A stretch of 64,000 nt of DNA, taken from Planctomycetota bacterium (GTDB lineage Bacteria; Planctomycetota; Phycisphaerae; Phycisphaerales; UBA1924). Below the pieces are notes generated by a model. It saw nothing but the letters and a program-made list of their open reading frames with translations. It ran no database searches and was not told the DNA's origin. This document shows, in pieces, positions 24,279-32,396 of the stretch; the stretch's first letter is position 1; each line of letters starts with the position of its first letter. The DNA lies in contig JAJRXR010000050.1 in NCBI GenBank assembly GCA_024276195.1, positions 1 through 64,000 on the forward strand. The letters are read 5' to 3'. The translations under genes were made by a program, and so were the position numbers.

Positions 24279-25382
24279 ATGAGTACGGGAGCATCCCAAC
24301 TCGGCGCGGCGCTGGGCGCCAAGCTCGACGAACTCGACGGGCAGTACGCCCAGATCGGGCGCGACCTCGAAGATCCCGCGATCATGAGCGATCACGCCCG
24401 CCTGCGCGATCTCTCGATCAAGCGCGCCGCCCTCGCCCCGGTCGCCGACGGGTACCGCCGCTTCAAGACGCTCATCGCCGAGATCGACGAGCTGCGCGCC
24501 GCCATCGCATCGGGCGACGACCCCGAGCTGGCGGCCATGGCCCGCGACGAGCTGCCCGGGCTCGAGCGCCAAGCCGCCGAGCAGATCGAGCTGGTCAAGG
24601 CCAAGCTCGTCACCGCCGACGACCGGAAAATCGGCAGTGTAATACTAGAAATCCGCGCCGGGACCGGCGGCGACGAGGCCGGGCTCTGGGCTCGGGATCT
24701 GCTCGATGTCTACACGCGCTACAGCGCGAGCAAGGGCTGGAAGATCGAGGAGATGGAGCTCGACGCCGACGCCTCGGTCGGCGGCGTGCGCAAGGCGATC
24801 ATCAACATCGCCGGCGAGGGCGTCTGGAGTGAACTCTCTTTCGAGGCCGGCGTCCACTCCGTCAAGCGCGTCCCCGCGACCGAGAGCCAGGGGCGGATCC
24901 ACACGAGCACCTGCACCGTTGCCGTCCTGCCCGAGCCCGAGGAGCTCGACATCAAGATCGATTGGGCCAACGACGTTGACGAGCACGTCACAACCGCCCA
25001 AGGCCCGGGCGGGCAGAACGTCAACAAGGTCGCGACCGCCGTCCACATGCTCCATAAGCCGACCGGCGTCGAGGTCCGCATGCAGGAAACCAAGTCCCAG
25101 GCCCAGAACCGCGACAAGGCCAAGCGGCTTTTGAAGGCCCGGGTCTACGAGATCGAGCGACAGAAGGTCGATGCCCAGCGGGCCGCGGAACGCAAGGGCC
25201 AGATCGGCTCGGGCGGGCGATCCGAAAAAATCCGCGTCTACCGCTACCAGGACAACATCGTCAGCGACCAACGCCTGACCGAGAAGTTCACCAAGACAGG
25301 TGTGATTGACGGCGCGGCGCTGCAGCCGCTCTTCGACGCGCTCATCGAGCAGGAGACGGCCAGGCGTCTCGCGGCGCTCTGA
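24279..25382 (+). CDS. prfA: Peptide chain release factor 1
   Basis: A 367-residue release factor ending translation at UAA and UAG. The codon-recognition tripeptide is PAT (in RVPATESQGRIHTST), the PxT class typical of RF1 rather than the SPF of RF2. The GGQ peptidyl-hydrolase loop is GPGGQNVNKVATAVH. The length is normal. The ATG at 24279 is preferred to the longer open frame because a TACGCT box lies six bases before it and the family start is here. aroDE follows 41 bp downstream with its own promoter box. Confidence 0.96.
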   Translation: MSTGASQLGAALGAKLDELDGQYAQIGRDLEDPAIMSDHARLRDLSIKRAALAPVADGYRRFKTLIAEIDELRAAIASGDDPELAAMARDELPGLERQAAEQIELVKAKLVTADDRKIGSVILEIRAGTGGDEAGLWARDLLDVYTRYSASKGWKIEEMELDADASVGGVRKAIINIAGEGVWSELSFEAGVHSVKRVPATESQGRIHTSTCTVAVLPEPEELDIKIDWANDVDEHVTTAQGPGGQNVNKVATAVHMLHKPTGVEVRMQETKSQAQNRDKAKRLLKARVYEIERQKVDAQRAAERKGQIGSGGRSEKIRVYRYQDNIVSDQRLTEKFTKTGVIDGAALQPLFDALIEQETARRLAAL

Positions 25383-25409
25383 CCGCGCTCCACGCGGGCG
25401 CCGATTCCC

Positions 25410-25415
25410 TACACT
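25410..25415 (+). promoter_or_regulatory. -10 box TACACT, probable leaderless aroDE promoter
   Basis: TACACT ends eight bases before the aroDE ATG at 25424 with no Shine-Dalgarno sequence in between. Confidence 0.5.
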
Positions 25416-25423
25416 CGCTCCCA

Positions 25424-27043
25424 ATGGGCACACTCCTCTGCGTACCGATGATGGTTCACGATGTCGATCTCGCGTTGCTGCGCGCGCGCGAGGCCAAGGA
25501 CGCCGGCGCCGATCTCGTCGAGTTCCGCGTCGATGAGCTGTGCTCGGGCGAGACGGGCGAGACCGAGACCATCCTCGGGCTCGTGAAGGATTCGCCCCTG
25601 CCCTGCATCGTCACCTGCCGCCCCACCTGGGAGGGCGGCGCCTGCGACGCCGACGACATGACCCGCGTCGCCCTGTTTGAGGCCCTCGGCACAAGCAATC
25701 ATCCGCCGGCGTACATCGACGTCGAGCTGGCCGCGTACACACGATCCGCGAATCTGCGCCAGAAAATCAACCTCGCGATCGACCACGAGAAACAGTCACG
25801 CGACGTGCGCACAAACCTGATCCTGTCAACGCACGATTTCGACGGACGCCCCGCAGACCTGACCCGGCGCGTCCTCGCGATGGCTGGCCAGGGCGCCGCC
25901 GCGGTCCACAAGGTCGCGTTCCGGGCGCGCAGCCTGCGCGACAATCTCGAACTCTTCGACCTGCTCAGTGAGCGCACCAAGCCCATGATCGCGCTGGGCA
26001 TGGGCGAGTTCGGGCTGATGAGCCGCGTGCTCGCGCCCAAGTTCGGCGCCTTCCTCACCTTCGCCTCCATCCACAAAGAAGAAACCACCGCCCCCGGGCA
26101 GCCCACCATCGCTGAACTGCTCGACCTGTACCGCTTCCGCTCGATCAGCCCCGAGACCCGCGTCTACGGCGTCGTCGGCTGGCCCGTCGGGCACTCGCTC
26201 TCGCCGCACATCCACAACGCCGGCTTCGAGGGCGTCGGGCACGACGCCGTCTACCTGCCCCTGCCCATTTCGGCGGGGGAGCAGGGGCAGGAGGGCGCGT
26301 ACGAAAGCTTCAAGGCGACGATGCTGGCGCTGATCGACTGCCGCCGCCTGGATTTCTCCGGCGCCAGCGTCACCATCCCGCACAAAGAGCACCTCGTCCG
26401 CCTCGCCCGCGAGCAGGGCTGGACACTCGACGCGCTCAGCGAGCGCTGCGACGCGGCGAACACGATCACCATCGAGCGCGATGAGGGGCAGCTCTCCGTA
26501 AGCGTGAGCAACACGGACGCGCCCGCCGCAGCGTCGTGCCTCGAAGAGGCGCTGGGCGATCTCACAGGCAAGCGCATCGCCATCGTCGGCGCCGGCGGCG
26601 TCGCCCGGGCCATCGGCGCGGGCGTGATTGAAAGAGGCGCGCATGTCATCATCGCCAACCGCTCCCCCGAGCGGGCCGAGGCGCTGCGAGAAACGCTGGG
26701 CCATGACAACGCCCAGGTGGTCTCCCTCGATGATCTCGGCGCTTCCAAGCCCGACGCGATCGTCAACGCCACGCCCGTCGGCATGAACACCGGCCCGGCG
26801 CCCGAACAGTCGCCGGTGCCGAATCATGTTCTCGATGCGTGCGCACAAACAACGGTCATCTTCGACACGGTCTACACCCCGATCCAGACCCCGCTCCTGC
26901 GAGCCGCGTGCGAGCGCCGGCTCCCGACCATCACCGGCGTGCGCATGTTCGTCCGCCAGGCGGCGATGCAGTTCGAGACCTGGACGGGCAAACCAGCGCC
27001 GAGCCAGCTCTTTGAGCGGATTGTCCGCGAAAAACTCGAGTGA
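25424..27043 (+). CDS. aroDE: Bifunctional 3-dehydroquinate dehydratase (type I) / shikimate dehydrogenase
   Basis: A 539-residue fusion covering two consecutive shikimate-pathway steps: dehydroquinate to dehydroshikimate, then to shikimate. The dehydratase half (about 1-230) has VEFRVDEL, the catalytic His in LSTHDFDGRP and the Schiff-base Lys in AAVHKVAFRA. The dehydrogenase half (about 245-539) opens VYGVVGWPVGHSLSPHIHNA and has IPHKEHLVR with the catalytic Lys, then the dinucleotide loop IVGAGGVARAIG and INATPVGMN-type VNATPVGMN. The same order occurs in plant and chlamydial fusions. The start uses a TACACT box. Confidence 0.95.
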   Translation: MGTLLCVPMMVHDVDLALLRAREAKDAGADLVEFRVDELCSGETGETETILGLVKDSPLPCIVTCRPTWEGGACDADDMTRVALFEALGTSNHPPAYIDVELAAYTRSANLRQKINLAIDHEKQSRDVRTNLILSTHDFDGRPADLTRRVLAMAGQGAAAVHKVAFRARSLRDNLELFDLLSERTKPMIALGMGEFGLMSRVLAPKFGAFLTFASIHKEETTAPGQPTIAELLDLYRFRSISPETRVYGVVGWPVGHSLSPHIHNAGFEGVGHDAVYLPLPISAGEQGQEGAYESFKATMLALIDCRRLDFSGASVTIPHKEHLVRLAREQGWTLDALSERCDAANTITIERDEGQLSVSVSNTDAPAAASCLEEALGDLTGKRIAIVGAGGVARAIGAGVIERGAHVIIANRSPERAEALRETLGHDNAQVVSLDDLGASKPDAIVNATPVGMNTGPAPEQSPVPNHVLDACAQTTVIFDTVYTPIQTPLLRAACERRLPTITGVRMFVRQAAMQFETWTGKPAPSQLFERIVREKLE

Positions 27044-27045
27044 CC

Positions 27046-27206
27046 GTGCCACTGACCCGTCTTCGGGTCGGTGCCGACTGACTCGTCGGGTGCCGTGGAG
27101 ACGCCGCTTCGGCTTCTCCACGATCGAGCACGAACCGTGCAGAAGGCTGGCGCCGTCTGCACGCCACCCATACATCGGCACTGACCCGAGGGCGGGTCAG
27201 CAGCAC
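27046..27206. repeat. Composite nested inverted repeat, family B, copy 2
   Basis: The inner left arm (27087-27119) is identical over 33 nt to 14870-14902. The inner right arm (27138-27170) has diverged but still pairs over much of its length. The outer arms, 27046-27074 and 27178-27206, contain GACCCG hairpins and are complementary to each other at most positions. The element lies in the convergent gap between aroDE and the fabZ-like gene. Confidence 0.78.
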
Positions 27207-27227
27207 GGGAGACTGGTATCCCCGTGT

Positions 27228-27749
27228 CTACTCGGGGATCTCCACCCCGCTGGATCGCAGCAGCGTGCGGAAGCTCTCCCCAAACACAAAGTTGCGCTCG
27301 GGAAACTCAACCCCGCCCATGTTGTTGTCCAGGTGCGAGAAAATCAGATCCACGCGCCCGATCTCACGGGGCGTTCCAGAGCCATCGGCGTCCGGGCGGA
27401 TCAGCTCGACCACACCCTTGGTCGAGGCGCCCATGTCGGTCATCGACTCGATCGTCGCGGTGTACCGGAGCTGATCGCCCGGGATCGCGTCCTCGCTCAG
27501 CTCCGCCCGGCTGACCTTGGCCAGCACCACTTTCTCCCGGAACGCCTCGGCGTGCCCGACGAGCACCCCCGCGCTCTGCGCCATCCCCTCGACGATCAAT
27601 GACATCGGCATGATCGGCGTCGCCGGTCGATCGGCGGTCGCCCGGAAGTGGTCGTGCAGGTGCTCCTCAGCAAGCGACACGCCCTTGATCGCGACCAGAC
27701 GCTCACGCGGGACCAACTCCACCACCCGATCGATCCACATCCAGCGCAT
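27228..27749 (-). CDS. FabZ/FabA-like 3-hydroxyacyl-ACP dehydratase (hotdog fold)
   Basis: A 173-residue hotdog-fold protein. The catalytic His is in EEHLHDHF and the partner acidic residue in IMPMSLIVEGMAQSAG, in the FabZ/FabA arrangement. It would dehydrate 3-hydroxyacyl-ACP in fatty-acid or polyketide-like synthesis. It is longer than typical FabZ (about 150), with an insertion around IRPDADGSGTPREIGR. The ACP gene ends 23 bp upstream on the same strand and a second dehydratase precedes that, so the three probably act on the same acyl chain. The start may be ATG 27749 or 27740. Confidence 0.82.
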   Translation of the reverse strand: MRWMWIDRVVELVPRERLVAIKGVSLAEEHLHDHFRATADRPATPIMPMSLIVEGMAQSAGVLVGHAEAFREKVVLAKVSRAELSEDAIPGDQLRYTATIESMTDMGASTKGVVELIRPDADGSGTPREIGRVDLIFSHLDNNMGGVEFPERNFVFGESFRTLLRSSGVEIPE

Positions 27750-27772
27750 CGGCGTGTCCGTTCCGTGGGCGC

Positions 27773-28159
27773 TCAGGCGGCCTGGAGCTTCCGCTCGCAG
27801 AAGTCCACTAGCGCATCGACCGTGAAGATGTTCGCGACGTTGCCCACCGATCGGTCCGCCTCGAGCGACGTGAAATCAAAGTGCGGCAACCGCTCCTTGA
27901 GCTCGCCCAGGCCCTTGTCCGTCACCTTGCCGTCCTCGACGAAGTCGGGGTCTTGCGTGACGCCCTCGGGGAACAGCTCGCCCTGGGCGATCTTGAACCC
28001 GAACGCCTGTTCGAGCTTGAACGAGATGTCGAGGATGTCGATCGACTCGGCGCCCAAATCCGCGATCAGCTTCGCGTCGTGGGTCACCTCGTCGTCGTCG
28101 AGCGCCAGCGCGTCCACCAGGACCTCGCGGATGTTGTCAAAGATTTCGTCTCGGGTCAT
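27773..28159 (-). CDS. Acyl carrier protein, extended
   Basis: A 128-residue acyl carrier protein. The phosphopantetheine site is LGAESIDILD, so Ser in ESI rather than the common DSL. A normal ACP helix bundle surrounds it. At 128 residues it is much longer than the usual 75-80; an extra acidic stretch (GVTQDPDFVEDGKVTDKGL, about residues 65-85) lies inside the second half. It is flanked by two dehydratase genes, which suggests a dedicated ACP for a specialised lipid rather than the housekeeping AcpP. The start has an AGGAAG about six bases upstream. Confidence 0.85.
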   Translation of the reverse strand: MTRDEIFDNIREVLVDALALDDDEVTHDAKLIADLGAESIDILDISFKLEQAFGFKIAQGELFPEGVTQDPDFVEDGKVTDKGLGELKERLPHFDFTSLEADRSVGNVANIFTVDALVDFCERKLQAA

Positions 28160-28258
28160 ACCAGCTTCCTACATGCTGCGGCTCCGCCGCGGGGCAATTT
28201 CAAGGCGGTGCGAGGCGGTCCAGGGCCAATCCGATGGGCATCCTACGCGGTCCGGCGC

Positions 28259-28687
28259 TCATCGCCCAGCCCCGCCGGTCGCCTGAATAACCGCGTGGCG
28301 GAGGCTGATCCGCCCGGAGGCCGCGACGCCGCCCTCGTCGCCCGATGCGCCGCCCACGATCTCAACAACGCCCTTGCAGTCCACAGGGATTTCACCCGGG
28401 GGCGATCTGCGTTCGACCGTGACTCGGATCGTCGAGCCGGGTGTGACGAAGCGTCCGAACTTGAGCGCCCGAACCGACCCGAGCACCAGCGGCGGGCTGG
28501 CCGTCTCGTCCGGGTCAGAAAGCTCCCGGGCCGCCTGGACCATCGCCTCGAGCATCAGCACGCCCGGCAGCACCGGGAAGGTCGGGAAGTGGTCCTGGAG
28601 GTACTCCTCGCTGAGCGAGACGAGCTTGATCGCCTCCAGGCGATCGGGGCTCCGGTGAATGACCTTGTCGATCAGACGAAAGTGCAT
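28259..28687 (-). CDS. 3-hydroxyacyl-ACP dehydratase FabZ
   Basis: A 142-residue hotdog dehydratase. The catalytic His is in QDHFPTFPVLPG and the Glu in VLMLEAMVQAA, the standard FabZ pair. It is the first of three minus-strand genes (this one, ACP, FabZ-like), 99 bp before the ACP. A TAGGCT box six bases before the ATG is the likely promoter, and no Shine-Dalgarno sequence is seen. It is divergent from recO. With two dehydratases present, one may serve a special acyl chain; which one cannot be decided. Confidence 0.88.
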   Translation of the reverse strand: MHFRLIDKVIHRSPDRLEAIKLVSLSEEYLQDHFPTFPVLPGVLMLEAMVQAARELSDPDETASPPLVLGSVRALKFGRFVTPGSTIRVTVERRSPPGEIPVDCKGVVEIVGGASGDEGGVAASGRISLRHAVIQATGGAGR

Positions 28688-28693
28688 GGGCTG

Positions 28694-28699
28694 AGCCTA
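28694..28699 (-). promoter_or_regulatory. -10 box TAGGCT, probable leaderless fabZ promoter
   Basis: TAGGCT on the minus strand ends six bases before the fabZ ATG at 28687. Confidence 0.45.
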
Positions 28700-28735
28700 C
28701 GCCCGCGCCTCTCGCCCCGCACGGGGGGCGGGCGG

Positions 28736-28741
28736 TACGCT
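28736..28741 (+). promoter_or_regulatory. -10 box TACGCT, probable leaderless recO promoter
   Basis: TACGCT ends six bases before the GTG start of recO at 28748, with no Shine-Dalgarno sequence. Confidence 0.45.
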
Positions 28742-28747
28742 CCGGGT

Positions 28748-29566
28748 GTGCCCACGATCCACGATGAAGCGATCTGCGTCCGCCAGTGGGACTGGTCCGA
28801 GACCAGCCAGACGGTATCGGTGTTCGCGCGTCAGGCGGGCGTGTTCCGGGCGGTCGCCAAGGGGTCGCGCCGCGACGGGGCGCCATTTTCGGGCGGGCTC
28901 GAGGTCTTGACCCGCGCCGGGCTCACGGCCAGCCTCAAGCGGACCGGCGCCCTCTCGACGCTGACCTCGTGGGATCTGCGCGATCCGTACCCCGCGATGC
29001 GCCGAGAGCTCCGCCGGTTTCACGCGGGGATGTACGTTGTTGATCTGATCCATCACGCGGTCCACGACGCCGACCCGCACCCAGGGCTGTACGACGCGAC
29101 CGTGTGCGCGCTCACGGCCCTCGGCGGGACGCAGGACGCGCCGGCGAGCGACTCGGGTGCGGCGCTGCTCGCGTTCCAGTGGGCGCTGCTCGCAGAGACC
29201 GGGCGCACGCCGGTGATTGATCGGCGCGCCGACACGGGCGAGGCGCTGCGCGAATCGAAAACGTACGTCTTCTCCCCCGCGCTCGGCGGGCTCATCCCCG
29301 ACACCGGCACAGCCGCGGACACCGGCTGGCGCGTCCGAGAACACACCATCGAACAGCTCCGGCGTCTGGCCTGCGGTCAGACGCTCGGAAGCGAAGTTGC
29401 CCCCTCGATTGAGCGGGCCAACCGCCTGCTCGCGGCCCATATCGCCTGGGGACTCGAGTCCGCCCCCGCCACGGCGGCCCTGGCCCTGGGGCAGACGCCC
29501 CAACCTCTCAAGGCGGGCGCCGATGGCGTGAAGTCATCGCCCTGCTCGGACGATGAAGGCCCTTGA
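28748..29566 (+). CDS. recO: DNA repair protein RecO
   Basis: A 272-residue recombination mediator that loads RecA at gaps with RecR. The N-terminal OB fold (VPTIHDEAICVRQWDWSETS, then AVAKGSRR and FSGGLEVLTRAGL) is typical. The helical C-terminal half contains YVVDLIHHAVHDADPHPGLY, the usual RecO landmark. The CxxC-type zinc site found in some RecO proteins is absent. The GTG at 28748 is chosen because TACGCT lies six bases before it; the open frame continues far upstream without a sensible start. The last residues are polar and probably disordered. Confidence 0.85.
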   Translation: MPTIHDEAICVRQWDWSETSQTVSVFARQAGVFRAVAKGSRRDGAPFSGGLEVLTRAGLTASLKRTGALSTLTSWDLRDPYPAMRRELRRFHAGMYVVDLIHHAVHDADPHPGLYDATVCALTALGGTQDAPASDSGAALLAFQWALLAETGRTPVIDRRADTGEALRESKTYVFSPALGGLIPDTGTAADTGWRVREHTIEQLRRLACGQTLGSEVAPSIERANRLLAAHIAWGLESAPATAALALGQTPQPLKAGADGVKSSPCSDDEGP

Positions 29567-29637
29567 ACTCCCGCGAAAGTATGCGCCTCTGACGGATCGG
29601 ATGGCGCGCTGGTGCGGGGTTCGCTGGGCGCACGACG

Positions 29638-31140
29638 ATGCACAGCCAGATACTCGAAGAGCTGACGACGAGCGACTCGTTGCCATCGCTGCCGGGTGTC
29701 GCGGCCCGGATCCTCGAGCTGACCCAGGACCCGGACGTCAAGCTCGATGATCTCGCGGAGATGATCCAGAACGATCAGGCCCTGGCCGCCAAGATCCTGC
29801 GCACCGTCAACTCAAGCTACTACGGCCTGCGCCAGCGCTGCGGCAGCATCCAGCGGGCGTTGGCCATGATGGGCCTGAACCCCGTCCGCAGCCTCGTGCT
29901 CGGGTTCTCGCTGGTCGAGACCGTCGGCTCCGACAGGGGCGAGTTCGACTTTGTCGCCTACTGGAAGCGCGGGCTGCTTACAGCGATGGGGGCGCGCGCG
30001 ATTGCCGAGGCCAAGAAACTCCGCAACGCCGACGAGGCGTTCCTGGGAGGCCTGCTCCAGGACGTCGGCATGATCGTCATGCACAGGGCGATCAAGGAGC
30101 AGTACGAGGAGCTTCTCGCCCGCTCGGATGGGGCGCACGCCTCGCTGCTGGCGCTCGAGATCAACGAGCTCGAAACCCACCACGCCGAGGTCGGAGCCAT
30201 GCTGACCGAACGCTGGAAAATGCCCGAAGAGCTGACCCTGTGTGTCCGCTATCACGAGCGCCCGACCGCAGCCCCCCAGCAGGTCTCGGACTTGGTCCGG
30301 TGCGTCGCGCTGGGCAACTACATCCACGATGCGCTGACCGAGGACGACCCCTCGACGGCGCTGCGCGGGCTCTATTCCAAGGCCCAGGCGTGGATGAGCA
30401 TGACGCCCTCGGAGATCGACGACATCCTGGTCCTGGTCGGAGAGTCGGCCAAGGACGTCGCCAAGTTCTTCAGCCTGGACATCGGGTCTTACCGCTCGCC
30501 CGACGAGATCGTCTCCGAGGCCGAGCGCCAGATGATGAGCTTCTCGCGCTCGGGCGAGCACGAGTCGTACGCCGAGCGCGGCTTCGAGGCCGAGCACTCG
30601 ATCGCCCCCGAACGCGACGGGCTCACCGGCGCCATCGGGGCGCAGGGGTTCCTGTCGGCGCTGCGAGCCGCCTGCCCGGACGCGTGCGAGGGCAAGACGA
30701 CGCTGAGCGTCGCACAGTTCACGCTCGACGGCGCCGACGCGCTGGTCGAGCAGCACGGCGCCGAGGCGCTCGACGAGGCCGTCATCGGCTCCGTCGCACA
30801 GCTCCGCGCCGCGTTCGAGCCTATGGGCGGCATCGTCTGCCGCCTTGCGCCGACGATCTTCGGGGTTGTCCTGCCCGGGGGCGACCGCGAATCCGTCGCC
30901 CACGCGGCCGACCGGTTCCGAAAGCAACTGCCCGCCTCGGTCGCGCGCTGGATCGGCGGCGAAAGCCCCGCGACCCACCCGCTGCGCGTCAGCGCAGGCG
31001 TCGCCTCGATCGACGATCAGAGCCGAGGACAGATCACGAGCGTCAACGCGCTCATGTCCGCCGCGGCCAGCGCCATCAAAGACGCCCGCGCCAGCGGCGG
31101 AGACGCCGTCCGCACCTTTGCGCCCTCGCGCGCCGCCTGA
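29638..31140 (+). CDS. HDOD-domain regulator with a degenerate GGDEF domain
   Basis: A 500-residue cytoplasmic signalling protein. An HDOD domain (about residues 10-210) opens LPSLPGVAARILELTQDPDV, with LAAKILRTVNSSYYGL and GLLQDVGMIV typical of the family. The C-terminal part (about 325-490) has a GGDEF-like frame: DGLTGAIGAQGFLSAL, a central FTLDGADALV and HPLRVSAGVASID. Where the GGDEF signature should be it reads APTIFGVVLPGG, so diguanylate cyclase activity is unlikely. It may bind a nucleotide or act as a scaffold. No clear Shine-Dalgarno sequence is visible at the ATG. Confidence 0.8.
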   Translation: MHSQILEELTTSDSLPSLPGVAARILELTQDPDVKLDDLAEMIQNDQALAAKILRTVNSSYYGLRQRCGSIQRALAMMGLNPVRSLVLGFSLVETVGSDRGEFDFVAYWKRGLLTAMGARAIAEAKKLRNADEAFLGGLLQDVGMIVMHRAIKEQYEELLARSDGAHASLLALEINELETHHAEVGAMLTERWKMPEELTLCVRYHERPTAAPQQVSDLVRCVALGNYIHDALTEDDPSTALRGLYSKAQAWMSMTPSEIDDILVLVGESAKDVAKFFSLDIGSYRSPDEIVSEAERQMMSFSRSGEHESYAERGFEAEHSIAPERDGLTGAIGAQGFLSALRAACPDACEGKTTLSVAQFTLDGADALVEQHGAEALDEAVIGSVAQLRAAFEPMGGIVCRLAPTIFGVVLPGGDRESVAHAADRFRKQLPASVARWIGGESPATHPLRVSAGVASIDDQSRGQITSVNALMSAAASAIKDARASGGDAVRTFAPSRAA

Positions 31141-31153
31141 GCGATCCGCCCGC

Positions 31154-32374
31154 CTACGCGGGCGTCAGGCGCCCGACCGTCCGCGGGCGCAGCGGGAACT
31201 CCGACGCGACCTTCTGGATCTCATCAAGCGTCACCGCGTTGATCCGGTCCAGCTCATCCTCGAGCGTGATATACCGCCCGATGGTTGTCCACAGGCGCCC
31301 GAGGCGCTGCATCCGGTCGTGGGGGCGTTCGCCCGCGAGCGTCACGCCCGTCGTCAGCTTTGTGCGCAGGCGCGTCAGGTCGTCCTCGCTGATCGACTCG
31401 GCGAAGCTGTCCATCTCACGCTCGGCGATCGACCAGATCTCGTCGGCTCGGTCCGGGTCGCCCGAGGCGTACACGAAAAAATCGCCCGTGCCGTCGTGCG
31501 GGTCGAACGACGCCTGCGCCTCCTCTGCAAGCCCCGGCTCGATCAACGCCCAGTGCAGGCGGGAGTTGTCGGGCGAGCCGAGCACCTGCGCCAGCAGCGT
31601 CGCCGCGTAGCGCTGGTCGTCGGTCGCGCTGGGCGCCCCCGCGATCGCGATCATGTATGCCCGGTTGATCCGCTCGTCGGTCAGGCGAACCTCCTTCGCC
31701 TCGGTCGCCCTCATCGGCGCCCGGGCCTGGGGTGACGTGCTCTGCCACGACCCGCACAGGCGGTCGATATCACGCACCGCTGCGTCAAAGTCCACTCGCC
31801 CGCCCAGCGAGACGATCGTGTTGTCGGCGCTGTAGCGGTTCTCGAAGTACGCCATCATCTGGTCACGGGTGAGGGCGCCGACGGTCTCGTCGGTCCCGAG
31901 CACGCGGTGGGCCATGCCGGTCCCGGCGTAATGGGCCTCGATGCTCGCCTCGTACAAAACCCAGAACGGGTTGTCCTTGTACATCGCGATCTCTTCGAGG
32001 ATGACCTGCTTCTCGGTGTCAAAGTCGTCCTGGCGCAGGGCCGGGCGCATCATCTGCCCGAGCGTGTCGAGCGCCCGGGGAAGGTGCTCCGGGAGGATCT
32101 GGGCGTAGAAGCACGTCAGCTCGTGCGAGGTGTAGGCGTTATTGCGGGCGCCGATCTGGTCGAACGCCTGGTTGATGTCGTCGGCCGAGAGCTTCTGCGT
32201 CCCCTTGAACATCATGTGCTCGAGATAGTGGCTCACGCCCATGAGCGAGCTGTCCTCGTCGCGGGCGCCGGTCGCGACAAAGAACCCCGCTGCGGCTGAG
32301 TGCGCGTCGGGGTCGATCTCTCCGACGATCCGCAGCCCGTTGTCCAGAACCTGCTCGTGATAGGTAATCGGCAT
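31154..32374 (-). CDS. M16 family zinc peptidase (processing-protease type)
   Basis: A 406-residue protease of the insulinase/mitochondrial-processing-peptidase family. The inverted zinc motif HxxEH is in GVSHYLEHMMFKGT (His about 47, Glu 50, His 51), and the distal Glu lies in the ILEEIAMYKDN region. Two M16 half-domains follow. No signal peptide is visible, so it is probably cytoplasmic. It follows thiE by 22 bp on the same strand but has its own TACACT box six bases before the ATG. Confidence 0.92.
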   Translation of the reverse strand: MPITYHEQVLDNGLRIVGEIDPDAHSAAAGFFVATGARDEDSSLMGVSHYLEHMMFKGTQKLSADDINQAFDQIGARNNAYTSHELTCFYAQILPEHLPRALDTLGQMMRPALRQDDFDTEKQVILEEIAMYKDNPFWVLYEASIEAHYAGTGMAHRVLGTDETVGALTRDQMMAYFENRYSADNTIVSLGGRVDFDAAVRDIDRLCGSWQSTSPQARAPMRATEAKEVRLTDERINRAYMIAIAGAPSATDDQRYAATLLAQVLGSPDNSRLHWALIEPGLAEEAQASFDPHDGTGDFFVYASGDPDRADEIWSIAEREMDSFAESISEDDLTRLRTKLTTGVTLAGERPHDRMQRLGRLWTTIGRYITLEDELDRINAVTLDEIQKVASEFPLRPRTVGRLTPA

Positions 32375-32380
32375 GGGGCC

Positions 32381-32386
32381 AGTGTA
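32381..32386 (-). promoter_or_regulatory. -10 box TACACT, probable leaderless M16 promoter
   Basis: TACACT on the minus strand ends six bases before the peptidase ATG at 32374. It lies between the thiE stop codon and that ATG. Confidence 0.48.
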
Positions 32387-32396
32387 GAACAGACCC

